From Vanilla planifolia (lineage: Eukaryota; Streptophyta; Magnoliopsida; Asparagales; Orchidaceae): 64,000 bases of DNA. A model generated the notes under the pieces. The model saw only the letters and a program-made list of their open reading frames with translations. It searched no databases and was not told where the DNA came from. How positions within the stretch are numbered: the stretch's first letter is position 1; every line of letters starts with the position of its first letter. Location of the stretch: assembly GCA_023846275.1 (NCBI GenBank), contig CM043875.1, forward strand, positions 41,508,633 through 41,572,632, given 5' to 3'. This document shows, piece after piece, positions 1 to 12,800 of the stretch. The position numbers and the translations under genes are program-made.

Positions 1-3000
1 ATGTACAAGTTGAAAACGGTTCAAAATAGTGCACCTGAAATTTCACTTGACTGACCACTTTCAATTTTGCAAGGAGGCTCGATCCAATCAAATGCCTTTA
101 CATGCACAGAACCATAAAGAACCTTGCTTAGGACCGTCATCCCAGGATGATCATGTAGTGGAATCACAGAAGATGTTGGAAAGCAAAATATGCCAATCTG
201 CAACATTGAATGATGACAGGATTAGTTAAAACCAACCATCACAAAGCAAGGATCCTTAGAATGCCCACAGTTTTTTAGTAAAATTATCATAATTCAAAAA
301 AAAAATGTCTTTGCCAAACCTATTTTAAGATATAAATAAAGGAAGTTTTACCTATGTCATTGATAGAGAAAACGAGAACAAAAAGAATCTAAGCTCAAAA
401 GTTGAAAGAAGAAAACATGGTATTATTCATTCTATGCAAATATGTAGAGATGGGCTAGCACACATAGGGTTGAGACTAGTGCAGCAAACGCATGCAGGCA
501 CAGAGCGTGTGGCAGCACATGCAAAGGCTAGGCTTTGGCACAACAGTGGCACAACTAACATGCACAAATGAGGCGCCTTGTGCAGTGTGCACGAAGGCTC
601 GATGGAGTGTGCGGATGTTCGGCAGCATGCACGAATACTCAGGCGGCACCCACACATGTTCTGCAGTGCATGCAAAGGGTGGGCAATGGTGCCTAAATGC
701 TCGCATGGCTAGCGCAAACAGTCATGCAACGAGTTATGCGCGGAAGCTATAGGACCTATGAGTAGAGGAATGAAAATATTAAAAAGAAGTGGAGAGATAT
801 AATGCAATTGAAGTGTGAACCATATTATGAAATGGGAAATGCATTGAAAGGGATTAAGGTAAAAAAACAAAAAAAAAAAAAAAAGCATAACCAGCCAAAG
901 TATTTCACAAGGGAACAAATGAAAAAATCATCAAACTTACACTTAAATCACAAAAAAAAGAGCATAAAAAAATAACTCAAACCATCAAATTGTAAGCTTT
1001 AATTTTAACTTTGAGGTTACTTATACATGTTTCTCCATTATAATCACTAGAATCCACTAAACTCTACTAACATATACTTTTATAGAAGGAAAAAAACACC
1101 AACACCCAACTTTACAACATAACTAAACACCAACACTATCTTATAATCAAATAAAATCTCTAGAAGCTCCATACATGTGTACAAAAATTTTATAATAATT
1201 TTCATAATTTATTTGAAGTGAACTTCATACGTTGATCCAAAACAAACTTATGTGAGTGAGGACTCAAAACATTAATTCGATTGGCCTGCACTTAGGACCT
1301 TATCATAGGTCTATGTCATCACCGACTTGTGATGTCATTGGGTGTTTTATCAATTATCCCTAAAATGAAATTGTTTTTTAAGTTGTATTACTTAAAATTT
1401 TGCATAGACAAGAACCTTAAATGACTTGGTTAGAATTACATCTAAAAAGTTTTCTTCCATAAAAATTTAGTATTATACCCTCATAGAATGTGTAGCTTAA
1501 ATTCTTATAGAATTTTCAGTTTTAAGAAGTTAAGTAATTGGCTATCAATGACACTAATTGGTTATGATTTACAAGACATACCTAAAAATTCATTGTGCTT
1601 TTTATCACATTCAACTCATTGTTTCATTCCTTTGACTTCATTAATTTAGCCTAGTGTAACTTCATGTAGGAAATTCAAGTTTACAAATCCCAATAGAGTT
1701 GCAAACAAAATCATTGAAACAATTGCACTTTGAAGGAGATTACAAAAAAGCTTTTTTCATAGCATTTCTTCTTACAATAGTTGTAGTCACACTTTCACAG
1801 TAGTTATGAGGGAAGAAGGAACACTATGGTTTTATTTTCTACATATACTTTTTTTAATTGTTTTTTACATAGTATTTTTTTTTCATAGCCCATAACATTA
1901 TAGCACAATCCACTAACAAGTTGTCCTCTATCATGGCAGACGTTTACACCATAACTATTTTTCAAACCACTTTTTCAAAAGCCAATTTAAACGTTCAATA
2001 ATTCTAAACTACACACCCTTCAAGAATGCACATAATATGACACTAAACTCATGCTCGTTTGCAATGTGTGCATCACGTTTGTAAATTACTTCATTATTCA
2101 CTCTACATTAACTTAGACATCTTTTTAATGGTCTATACTATACGACACTAAGAAGAGTTTATGAAAAGTTTAGTTGCACTAACATCCATAATTATACTCG
2201 CAATAAAAATGGAGGCTTTTCAATAAAATAATGAAAATATTCACATATGAGCCAAATTATTCTTATTTTCAATACTATGATCTTGCAATGACTACTAGAT
2301 CTTTTTTTATCAATTAAGTAATGCAAAAAAAGTAAAATAACATGGACAATAAGCAATAATTTCTCTCTATAATTGCAGCAAGAGCACGGATGCATCATTA
2401 AACTCTATCAAATATCAACTCTTAATTAGAATATAAATTTTTTCATTAATCACATGTTAGATTTTCTTTAACATTGTTTCTCCAATAAAAACAAGCATAT
2501 ATCCTACTCATACTAGAGCATTTTTTTGTGTTTAAAAGTTCAAATCATTGACATAATTCTCTAAGCTTCTACTCAGATGATCCTCTCCAACATTCTTGCA
2601 AATGCACATTTATAATCTACCTGTGCAAAACAAAGTAACTTTTCCACTTCAGTGGTTAGAAACTCATCTCAAAAAGCTTTAATGAATGACCCTAGTCCTT
2701 TGTGAGTTTAATATTAACTTAAAGGATCATTGGCCTGATTGTGTTTTTTCCAAAGTTTTCTTTTAATCATGAGAATCATTATTCAAACATATTTAGATTG
2801 ATTGCACTTCACTTCTTGACTTATGAGTACTGCTTACAATAAGTATAACATAACATACTAGTGTTTCATCATTTGTATTCAAAAAATAACCAAAATCGTT
2901 CGACCTTTTTATTTCAAGGTTGTTCACCATAAAGGAATGGTTTTTAAAGTAAATAAAGTGAAAGGGTAACAATAAAATAATTATGTTAGGCTTAACTCTA

Positions 3001-6000
3001 CATTCAGGATTTAAATTGAATATAAACTACATTAAAAAGTCTATTTCATTAACATTATTATAATAAGAAAGTTTTTTTATTCTAAATAGCACCCGTTATC
3101 CTTAAATAAAACAAAAAGTCAATAAAGTCAAAAATCATGTGTATTGATAAGATGTAGAGGTACTGAAGTGGTGGATCTGAAATTTCATTTGACTTCTCAC
3201 TTTTAATGAGGGAGGGTCTATCCAATCAAATGCTTTTAGATGCCCAAAACCATAAAGAATCTTGCTTAAGTGCTTCATCCCAGGATGATCATGCAAGGAA
3301 CCAAACATGATATCAGAAGGCAAAACATACCAATCTTCAATATTGAACAATGACAGGGTGGGTTAGAATTAAATGACTTCCTCCATAAGCAAAAGCTCTA
3401 CAAAAATGCAAAGAATAACATGAATTATGCCTTGAATTTTAAGACCTCTTCAAATTAATATACTTGTCATGATAACTAGGACAAATTGTTCCATTACAAT
3501 AAATATTAACCCTATTTTGACTAGATTTAATGTACATTTTATTGCCCATTTGTAGGGATTGCATCCCAAAGGAATTAGTCATTTTTTTATACAATAGTTC
3601 AAATGCACGAGCGAATACAATGATTTTATAGAAAATATTATTTAAAATGTATGAATTATTCCATAATAATTTGTTATTTTGTAATATATTTGTAGCATAC
3701 AGTACTAAAAAATGTATGAAAAAAGATTATCTTTAAAATACCTGTAATTTTTTAATCGAATCATCATAGTTTTAGTGAACAATATTTTTTTGTCAAAACT
3801 ATTATAAGATGTAAATATAAAAACTTTTCTTATCCCTAAAATATAATTGTTTAGTTAACTGAATTATTTAGACAAGAATACTAATTGATTTAGTAGGCAC
3901 TATATCTTAAAAATTCTCTTCAATAAAAATTAACATTGTTAAACACTACAAACCCCTTTATAAGATATTAACTTGAAATCTTTCAAAATTTTTAGATGCC
4001 AAATAATTGGCTAAAAACTACATTAAATGGTTACAATTTGCTCAAGACAAACCAAAAACTTTCATCCATGTAATATATTAACCTGACATGACAGATCTTA
4101 GTGTTGTGCATACAAATATCGTAAATCTCACTCGTGTTATAAATGAGCTCATTGAGAGACAAACCTTTCACTTGCTTATCAATAATTATACCACTTTACT
4201 CGAATACAACAAAATACACAACAAGAGTTCAAAGAGAACAAGAAAATAGAGCACACATAAACATAAAAGCAAAAATACCACAAGATAAATAGAAAGTACA
4301 ACAAATTTACATAGAAAATTAAATCAACTACACTCCAAAACATCTTCATTGTAAATCTAAAAGAGATTACCAAAGCTTCTCTTATCACTTTATTCTTTAC
4401 AGTGGTTGTGGCAATACACATCATAACAACTACGAGCAAGGGAAAAGAACAGTGCTTAATTACATGCATACACTTTTTCACTTGTTATTTATACCAGTCA
4501 TTTTTTCTTTATATAGATGTCAACATTTGAGCACAATTCACTAACAAGCCATTTTCTAAAATTGTCAAATGCCTGCAACACAATTTTTTATTTGACCACT
4601 TTTTTGGAAGGCATGCTTGTATTGTTGACTAGCTCTAGTGTATTCTAAGCATTCATAAAAGTAAACTTCACTCCCTTTGAAAATACCTACAATATTATGC
4701 TATGCTTATTCAAACCTATAATACAAGCACAATTTATCTAAAAATCTACACCATTCACTCCATGTCAACCTATACATTACGATCATGCACCATACCATAA
4801 TACTAAAAACGAGTTTATGAAAGTTCTAGCTACACTAGCATCCATATTATGCCCATGCATTCAAGCATCTATACTATCTTGATGAAATTTCACAAAATTT
4901 CTTGATTTTCATTCTCTCATCGCTTTACATGCATTTTTCAAATCCAAGAGTTATCGTAGAATAATTTGAGTATTATATGCAAAAAAGTTGAGATGCTCAA
5001 ACAACAAAAAAAGAATTTACTTACAGTAAAACTATCACATTCATATATATGCAAGTATGTTATTGGTTGAGCCCATCGAGCAGCCCTTGCTGAACTCTTG
5101 AAAGCATTTGAGTGAAAAATTCCATGACCTCTATCATCTTCTGGAACATGTTCAAGTCCTACTTCAACAAAACTGATTGAATCTGAATAACAATGACCCT
5201 CTTTAATTATCATGCAATCAAAAAAATTATAATATAGTCACAAAACCTAATAACTGATTTCCTTAAAAACCCATATTCTGAGTATGGGACTTCGAAGCAA
5301 ACATAGACTAGTTTTAGATTTTTCAAGACATAGAATGATCATTGGTACGCTAATTAGTATGATCTGCTGTCTAACATCAAATCAAATTGAATGACTGAAA
5401 AAATGGTTTTTTCATTCAAAATTTTATGAAAGGTTTAGCTTTAAGATTATGGAGACTAATCTAGCTTGGTTTGGCCAAAATCCACCAATCAAATGAAACA
5501 AAACTTTGCAAAAGTTATGTAAATTATTACTCAAGCATGCATACACAATATCGTTTGATCTTAAGTATTATTTGGAACTAAATCAACCAAAAAAACAAAA
5601 AGCACCATATGTCAAACATATCATCTAAAATAAACAAACAAATAATCCATTTTCTCCAGTTTTAATCAGACAATATAATACTGATTACATTACTGTCTTT
5701 TTAGAGTTCAACCCAGTTTGATTAGGATTATAAAGAGTTGATTTAATTTGAATAGGTCAAAACCAATAGTAGGTCATCAATTAAGTTAGAATAACGAACA
5801 AATGAATGATAAATAAATGATAAAATGTACATCTACTTCTAGATGTATTAAACAATTCATTCCAGTTTTGAAAGTTTCACAGGATTCAGTCCATAGTTTT
5901 AGTTATCTCTTTTAAAATTTATACAAGACTATCTAAGAAAATACCAGAAAAATACAATAAATGTCATATTCTTGACTACATAACAAAATAGTTTATAAAA

Positions 6001-6900
6001 CATACATTTTTTCTAGCATCAAATTGATCTTGATTAGAACTAATTGTTCACTAATTACCACCTGACACCCTTTTTGACATCAACAATCTCTATAGGAAGC
6101 AAAGAGATGACCATTTTCACACCCCCAGTTTTCCGGCACAATGTCAATATTTGATTTCAGCATTGCATATTTGACACTAGACAACTTCTCTTCTTTTACG
6201 ACAACATGTAGGGGGGATTGCTCCGAGCAGTTTCCAGACATTGTCGGACTTATCTCTGCATTGGGACTTACCAAGTTAGCATAAATGCTGAACCGTGCCA
6301 AGTCCTTTCAAGTATCAGATCATTGGCACTCACTCGTAGATAATCCTTATATTAGTACTTCTAGAGACATAAGAGAAGAGAAAAAAACACAGGTCAAGGC
6401 TCCTGGCTCTTCCCACAGTGTTCTTCCATCTTCTTCAAAAGCTTTCTATAAGAGGTTGTACCCTCTTCCTATCCTTATTACCTAACCTGCTCGTGTATTT
6501 TTAGGTTGCACATTAAAAAGAACAATTTATTGCATGCCATATGCCTGTTGTTATTTCCTGATCTTGCCACATAGTAGGCCCTATCTTGCTTTCCGATTTC
6601 ATGCATCAACACCAAGGAAAAAAAAACTCAACCATGATCCCAAGGGAGGTGAAATCAGAAGAACCCCTTCGCCAACAACAAAATCATAATGTCAGAGACT
6701 AAAACATGGGCCAAATGTTGCGTACCTTGCGAACAAGGTGAAAGCACATGCGAAACATGAATTTGGGAAAGAGAAGATCAACGGAGCTTACCCATAACCG
6801 AGCAGAGCTTTTGGATGGATACGGAAGAGACGGAGACGCCGGTGATAAACGTTCTCTTGCAGAGCTCGTACAGCGCCTGCACACCTGATTGCTTCGCCAT
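1..6900 (-). CDS. PCO: Plant cysteine oxidase (PCO), exons 1-3, 3' end outside window
   Basis: Fe(II) thiol dioxygenase family that uses O2 to oxidise the N-terminal cysteine of ERF-VII factors, sending them to the N-degron pathway; this makes it an oxygen sensor. I read exon 1 at 6900-6792 (ATG at 6900), exon 2 at 5182-5025 and exon 3 at 197 to about 35, where a GT donor follows. Phases fit: 109 + 158 nt gives 89 codons, and exon 3 starts in frame. Visible family blocks are [12 protein letters not shown] near residue 7, [13 protein letters not shown] ending exon 2, and [20 protein letters not shown] opening exon 3. The HxH pair (about residues 104 and 106) matches two of the three iron-ligand histidines. 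The third ligand and the C-terminal half lie beyond the left edge. Donors GTAAGC and GTAAGT are good; acceptors end in TTCAG and TGCAG. Whether the gene is intact cannot be judged here. The exon 3 call is firm; its 3' boundary is less so. Confidence 0.85.
480..745. repeat. GC-rich degenerate ~40-bp tandem repeat
   Basis: A block much richer in G+C than the surrounding AT-rich intron. Units begin with GCAGCACATGCAAA or variants near 512, 582, 622 and 663, with a weaker one near 548, so the period is about 35-41 bases. Units share a GCAG-TGCA-GAAGGCTC pattern. Open frames on both strands here are by-products of the repeat and resemble no protein family I know. Confidence 0.55.
3150..3350 (-). 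pseudogene. Decayed duplicate of PCO exon 3 inside the PCO intron
   Basis: The minus strand reads [10 protein letters not shown], then LHDHPGM, SKILYG and [11 protein letters not shown], clearly the same exon as at 35-197. The HxH iron-binding pair survives. The acceptor corresponding to TGCAG at the real exon is TGAAG here, so the exact homologous splice site is displaced, and the conserved IGIFCFP block has become IEDWYVLP. It lies between exon 2 (ending 5025) and the better exon 3 (starting 197), in the same orientation. It is probably skipped during splicing; a mutually exclusive alternative exon is possible but less likely given the substitutions. Confidence 0.8.
5183..6791 (-). other. 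PCO intron 1, no recognised element
   Basis: The intron between PCO exons 1 and 2. A stretch around 6080-6300 is less AT-rich and open on the minus strand for 73 codons, but it resembles no part of PCO and exon 1 joins exon 2 cleanly in phase without it. I see no other structure. Confidence 0.6.
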
Positions 6901-9635
6901 GTCCTTGAACTCGGTTTACCCGAGCCACCCACCACCATGCTCACTAGGGATGAGGTTGTATAATAAATCAAAATAAAAAATAAAAAATAAATAATACAAT
7001 ATCATAAAAAGTACTTTCAAAACACACTGTATTGTATTTTTAAATTAGTAATTCAAATTACATAAGTTTATCTTTTAATATTGTCACTTGTAAAAATCTG
7101 CGGTTCAATGAACCAATAATTGGACAGTCTCTGATTTTAGTATTTATTCTTAGCTTCGAGAATAATATTTCTTATTTGTAGGAGTTGATTAATGAACTCA
7201 ATTTTGTTTGTTATATAAATATAAATATATTAATTCAATAATATTTTTATTGTAAATAAAAGTAAAAGTTTTTGGACATTTTGTTTATTTGAACAATATG
7301 TTCAATTGCGTTTACTAAATTATTGTACTAAGGCAATGAATTAGATATCTCCAATATGTAGATGTAAGCTATATGTTTTATTGATGCTCTTGCATTGTTA
7401 GTGTTACTTGGATTAGTGATGATAGTTGTTAGGGTTTCTTATTAGCATAAGATTGCATTGAATACATTAGGTCTCATAAAAGGAAGATGCTATTACTTTT
7501 TAGCAATCAATTGCCCATTTTATTCTTGGACAATTCAATCATCTAAAGGCAATTTTGTGTTTTGATCCTTAACAATATCCTTTGGTTTGATTTTTTAAAC
7601 ATCCTTTATAAACAATCATTAAATTATAAAAAAAAAATCCTCAAAGCTAGTAATGAACATAACACTTAAGGAGGATGAAAATATTGCTTTACTCGTTGAT
7701 AGATGATGAACACTAAGAGTATATTCAAATATAACAATATAATATTTTATATCTACTATTTCATTATAGTTATAGAGAAAAGTGAGATTGATAAGACAAA
7801 GACAATTTGTTTGTCAATAATTCTCTATAAGAATCTCGATTATAACTTTTTCTCTTAAAAAATGTTCTAACAATATTTTTGGGCTTTGCTTGTTGAATGA
7901 TCATTATGGAATGCCACTAATCATATGTCAGATAATCCACACGTCCTTAAGTTGCTTTTATCTATGATTTCACCTAAAACAAAAAGCTTTTCAACTTCCC
8001 ACTTTTAGAATAGTTAATAGGTTGTAAAAAGATGTAATATAAAGAAAAAAAAATTTCTTTTTTAAGCCTAAAATCATGTTGACGAAGACTTGAATTGATA
8101 TGACAAAAGGAAACAAACAATATTGCTTACTTTGAAAAGTTTTGAGACTTTAGTGAGTTACACCATTTCATACAATATTTGCATGAAATGATCTTTTCTT
8201 GCATAATTTACATAGAACATGACTTTCACTATTGTAATTTGTACTCTTATCTATCTCAATGAATGATATCTCATACAAAATTTAAAAAAAAAAATATCAA
8301 TATAAAATGTGATCAAGAAAATGAGAATTATTTGATTAAAGATATTTGAATTAAGAAGTTAGAAATAAAGAAACTAGTATGAAATATTAATCATGAAAAG
8401 TCATTAAAAAAAATAAAATCCATTTTAAAATGTTGTCTTCAAAGATTTGCATTATCTTCAATTTATTCTTATAATTAAAAATCAATTTAACAATTACTAA
8501 AGTGGACTAAAATAAAATAAAATGTTTTAATGACTTCTGTTTTTAGGCTTTAAACCTTAAACCTTTTACGATCAATGATATTTCTTTTGTTATGGAAGGA
8601 AACAAGTTTAAAATTATATACAAAATTATTAAAATAACATATTTCACTTCTTACTTTTTGTCAAATTGTATAACAAGATAAAAATAATTTTTCTTAACCC
8701 AATATAAATCATTTGCTTCCTTTGACATTTTGTCTTGAGAAACTTGCATAAATTATATTGTTCATATTAGTACGATATTTCTATCGTACCACTATGCTAA
8801 AGGGGTACTCGAGAAGTGTGTGATGAGATGTGGAACATTAGAGCCTTGTATGAGCGATACCATCTTTTATACAACATTTAAGTTTATAGTGTTGTATAAG
8901 TACAATAAGATTTTTATGTTTGTAGGATTAGTATGTTGTATACTAAGAGTTAAGAAATTTGACTACAAATGAGTTATATTATGTCATTTCTATACAATCT
9001 TACAATTGTACCAATATGATTAAATTAATTAGGATAAATTGAAATGTGTATTATCTTATGAATACATTACATGCTTCATATAAGTATAATCAAAACAACA
9101 GTTAGATCAAACTTAAATCCTAGATAAATTTTGAACTTATTTCTATTACACCAAAATAATATTGTTATCATAATAATATATAAACATATAATCATACAAC
9201 TATATTAAAATTATGTATACAATGTAAATAAAATAAACTTTATAAATACTTGAACATTAAATTTTCAAATATCTATGCTATAAACATATAAATAGAAAAC
9301 AAATTTTACATCAATATACTTAAATTAAATAAACATCAATTACATTTTATAGGTCATAGTATGACTTAAAAGTTTAAACAAACATAAAATTAAAAGAAGG
9401 ATACTTTATATATAGTTCCACAATTAATAAAAATAAGGATTATTTTAAAACAGGAATATCATTCGTTAAACATGCTTTAGCTTCCTTTTTTTATTTTTTA
9501 TTTTTTATTATTTTTTTTTTTTTGCAATGCTCAAGACATCAAATATAGATGATTTATAAAAAAAATAAAAATAAATCAAAAGCTTGTAGTACACTTGTCA
9601 AGCAAAGCATAAGTTTAGCAAACCATTTAAGCAGT
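6901..9635. other. Intergenic region between PCO start and ABCB 3' end
   Basis: About 2.7 kb of very AT-rich sequence. It must contain the PCO promoter (upstream of 6900 on the minus strand), but no convincing TATA box or motif stands out. There are A- and T-rich runs near 6965-6995 and 9485-9525. No coding potential recognised. Confidence 0.6.
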
Positions 9636-9641
9636 TTTATT
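9636..9641 (-). terminator. Candidate poly(A) signal (AATAAA) of the ABCB gene
   Basis: The minus strand reads AATAAA about 220 bases downstream of the ABCB stop codon at 9859, a normal spacing for a plant 3' UTR. A second A/T-rich stretch follows. Position and motif only; no transcript evidence. Confidence 0.45.
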
Positions 9642-9858
9642 CATGCAATAAATACAAATTCCTTCGTTCAACACTCCTCTGCAAACATAGGATTTGAATG
9701 TTTCCATCCCTCTAGTCCCATGGTACTTCAGAGCTGAAACAAAGCCAACCATAGCTTCTTCCACACAAATAGAACTTGATTTGATGATAACAATTAACAA
9801 AAGCAAAGCGAAATACTGGGCTGTGGCTGGAGGAGAACCCACCAGTTCATCCCCATTC

Positions 9859-12800
9859 CTATGCCATATGAAGCGCAACAAGAGAAGCATAGGCACCATT
9901 GGTGATGCTCATGAGCTCTTGATGCTGCCCCTGCTCAGCTATCATACCACCTTTAACCACGGCAATGATATCAGCTCCTTTGATAGTAGAGAGACGGTGT
10001 GCAATGCTAATGGTTGTCCTTCCCTTCGATGCTCTGTTTAGTGCTTGCTGTACTACATGCTCTGATTCTGCATCCAATGCACTCGTGGCCTCGTCCAGTA
10101 AAAGAATCCTGGGATTCCTGATCATGGCCCTCGCAATGGCGATTCGCTGCTTCTGCCCACCTGATAACTGCACACCTTTCTCTCCGACGTTGGTGTCGTA
10201 GCCCTGTGAGAGAGATGATATGAAACCATGAGCATTTGCTACATTTGCAGCAGCGATGATCTCGTCTTCAGATGCATCGCCTTGCTTCCCAAAGGCTATG
10301 TTGGATCGAATTGAGCCATTGAACATCACGGGCTCTTGGCTCACCAATCCCAGCTGCTGTCTCAACCAGCTAAGCTTCAGTTTTTGGATCTCCACTCCAT
10401 CTATGAGTATCAAACCAAAAACAGGATCATAGAACCGTTCAATCAATGAAATTACTGTAGATTTTCCACTGCCACTCTCACCAACAAGAGCTATCGTCTA
10501 CAATAAAACAAAATTACCAATGTTAATATCATGTTTTCAATCTGAATTATATAGGTGAAAAGGCTGGTATATTACCTTCAGAGATGGTAAAATCAAGCAA
10601 AAGTCTTTGAGAATCTTCACCTCAGAACGGGTTGGATAACAGAAACTTACATGCTGGAATTCGATTTCTCCCTTCAGATCAGCCAACACAACACCATTAC
10701 TTATGCTGGCGTCTATCTTGGACACTCTATCAATAATGGAAAATATAGAAGCAGTTGAAAGCTTAGCTTCAACAACATCTGGGCCAAGTGCACTTGTTTG
10801 TGAGACTCCAACAGCTGTCATGCTTAAAGCAAAAAACACCTGCCATCGAGAAGATAAAATTCAAAAAGAGGTATCAAGCATAAGGTAAAAACATCTCTTC
10901 AAGAATGAAAGAAAAGTTTATCTGATTTGCACCCGAAACATTTCGGAAAGAGTTATTGTTCCATCACGTATGAAGCGTGCTCCAACATAGTAGCAAAGAG
11001 CATAACTGCTATATAACACAAAGATTGAGAAACCATATCCCAGCCCACTTATAATTCCTTTCCGAATTCCTTGTTTAATTGGCAGTTTACATTTGTCTTG
11101 GTAAGTTGCCATTACCCTATCCTCTCCGCAAAAGGAAGCCACAGTTCGAATATTACTGACTGAATCACTTGCCACTTGAGAAGCTTCTGCATACATTACC
11201 TGCACTAGCAAGCAATTCATTTGTAAACTTTTGAAATTTCGAAGGAAAGATAACACTTAATCTAAGATGCAAATGAGGAAAAGGTGTTTAGCTATGTTAC
11301 CTTGGCATTGGAAATGAATCCCTCCAAAGCTTTCATCTGAATATATCCTTGTAACCCAAGCAAAGGTGCAATTGCCAATATCACTAGTGATAACTCCCAA
11401 TTTGCTGCAAATGCTATCACAAGACCAGCACTAATTGTAGATAAGGTTTGAACCATCAAAGACAAGGTATCACCAACTAGGCTATTCACGCGTACAGCAT
11501 CTGAGGATAGCCTTGCACCTATTACCCCACTAAAATAGGAACATAAAAGTACTGTTACTTGAGACCACTTTAGTAGAGGAAATCATAATGTATGAACCAA
11601 AAAAATATATATCAAAAACTTACCTTGAGTTTGCAGGATCATCAAACCAACTGATCTCTTGGTGCACTGTTCTCTCAAATGAAAGAGAACGAAGTCGTTC
11701 TATGAGCTTTCCACCTGCAACTCCAAAAAAATAGCGCTGCAATGGAGCAACAAAGAATGCTATGACACCTAAAATAACATACATCAGAGACCAAAACGTA
11801 GCATGCTTTCGGAGTTGATGTGGTGGTTCATAGAATGTTTTTATGGCATTTGATATTATGATCCCAAATAATGGGTAGATGAGTCCATTCACTGCAGAAG
11901 CAAAAGATCCTAAAACAAGAACTGTTATCTCAGGTCTGTTCAGGTAAGCAAGCCTCCAGATTGGAGGTTGTTTCCTTTCCTTACTATATGCATGTTCTTC
12001 CTGATCAGCTTTGTTTCCTTTATGACCATTGACCTCGGCTGTTGACTCAAGGTTGAGATCAAGTTGGTTGTCGGGATATACATCAGCCGGGTTTGTTGAG
12101 CGTAAGGAGCGTTTGAGTTGTTCATCCAGATGCCGATCAACACGGGCTGCTGAACGAAAGGAGAGTCTAAGTGACAGATTTCTTCTACGAAGTGAAGAGC
12201 TAAGAGATTTCAAACTGGGAATTCCAAAGTATTCATGTGTGGTGTATGATTTTGTGACTTTGCATGAAGATGCTTTAGTTATCATGTTTGTTTGCCATTT
12301 TTTTCCAGTCACGTTTAAATCCTGAAGGTGTACTAGCTTTGAATAAACCCCATCTGAATTTTTAATCAACTCCGAGTGAGAACCTGCAAATCTAGAGTTA
12401 TAGCCATTTCGTCTTCTGCTAAAGCATGCTTCAACTAGCACAAAAAGGGGAAGGAGCTTAATTGATGCATACCTTGTTCTACTATCCTTCCTTCTTGCAA
12501 AACTGATATGGTGTTAGCATTCTTCACAGTACTCAAACGATGAGCAACAATGATTGTGGTTCTATCAACCATAATCTTCATCAATGCATCTTGAACAATT
12601 TGCTCAGACTCTCCATCCAATGCACTTGTTGCTTCATCTAACAATAGGATATTAGGATTCCTTAGGATTGCCCTTGCAATTGCAATTCTCTGTTTCTGTC
12701 CCCCAGATAACTGAGTACCATGCTCTCCTACCCTTGTCTCTAGTCCCTACACCATAATCAAACAATGGGACAAATAAGAATTACAAAATATTCAGAAAAA

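Larger units (their letters stand above)
198..5024 (-). repeat. PCO intron 3 containing a ~2 kb diverged tandem duplication
   Basis: Two copies of an exon-plus-intron unit can be recognised. Copy A is about 35-2200 and copy B about 3150-4870. Matching intron stretches are 1340-1620 with 3830-4070, and 1990-2200 with 4640-4860 (both copies share phrases such as GAGTTTATGAAA followed by ACTAACATCCAT or close variants). Copy A carries about 950 extra bases (361-1310) that include the GC-rich repeat at 480-745. Copy B carries its own extra stretch at about 3360-3780. The 2220-3130 spacer is AT-rich and I see no gene in it. Confidence 0.7.

Noticed and set aside
480..745. Possible CRISPR-like array
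   Set aside because: Repeats are degenerate, have no conserved spacer pattern and lie in a plant intron; it is a minisatellite.
427..752. Open frames of 76-86 codons on both strands
   Set aside because: They arise from the GC-rich tandem repeat, overlap in several frames and have repetitive Cys/His-rich composition; no protein family matches.
4938..5213. A 91-codon minus ORF taken as a stand-alone small gene
   Set aside because: Its middle is PCO exon 2 with good splice sites at both ends; the first and last parts are intron.
6080..6485. Open frames on both strands in PCO intron 1
   Set aside because: No resemblance to PCO or any family known to me; exon 1 joins exon 2 in phase without them.
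9694..10201. Plus-strand open frames over ABCB exon 12
   Set aside because: Antisense shadows of the nucleotide-binding domain, which is clearly coded on the minus strand.
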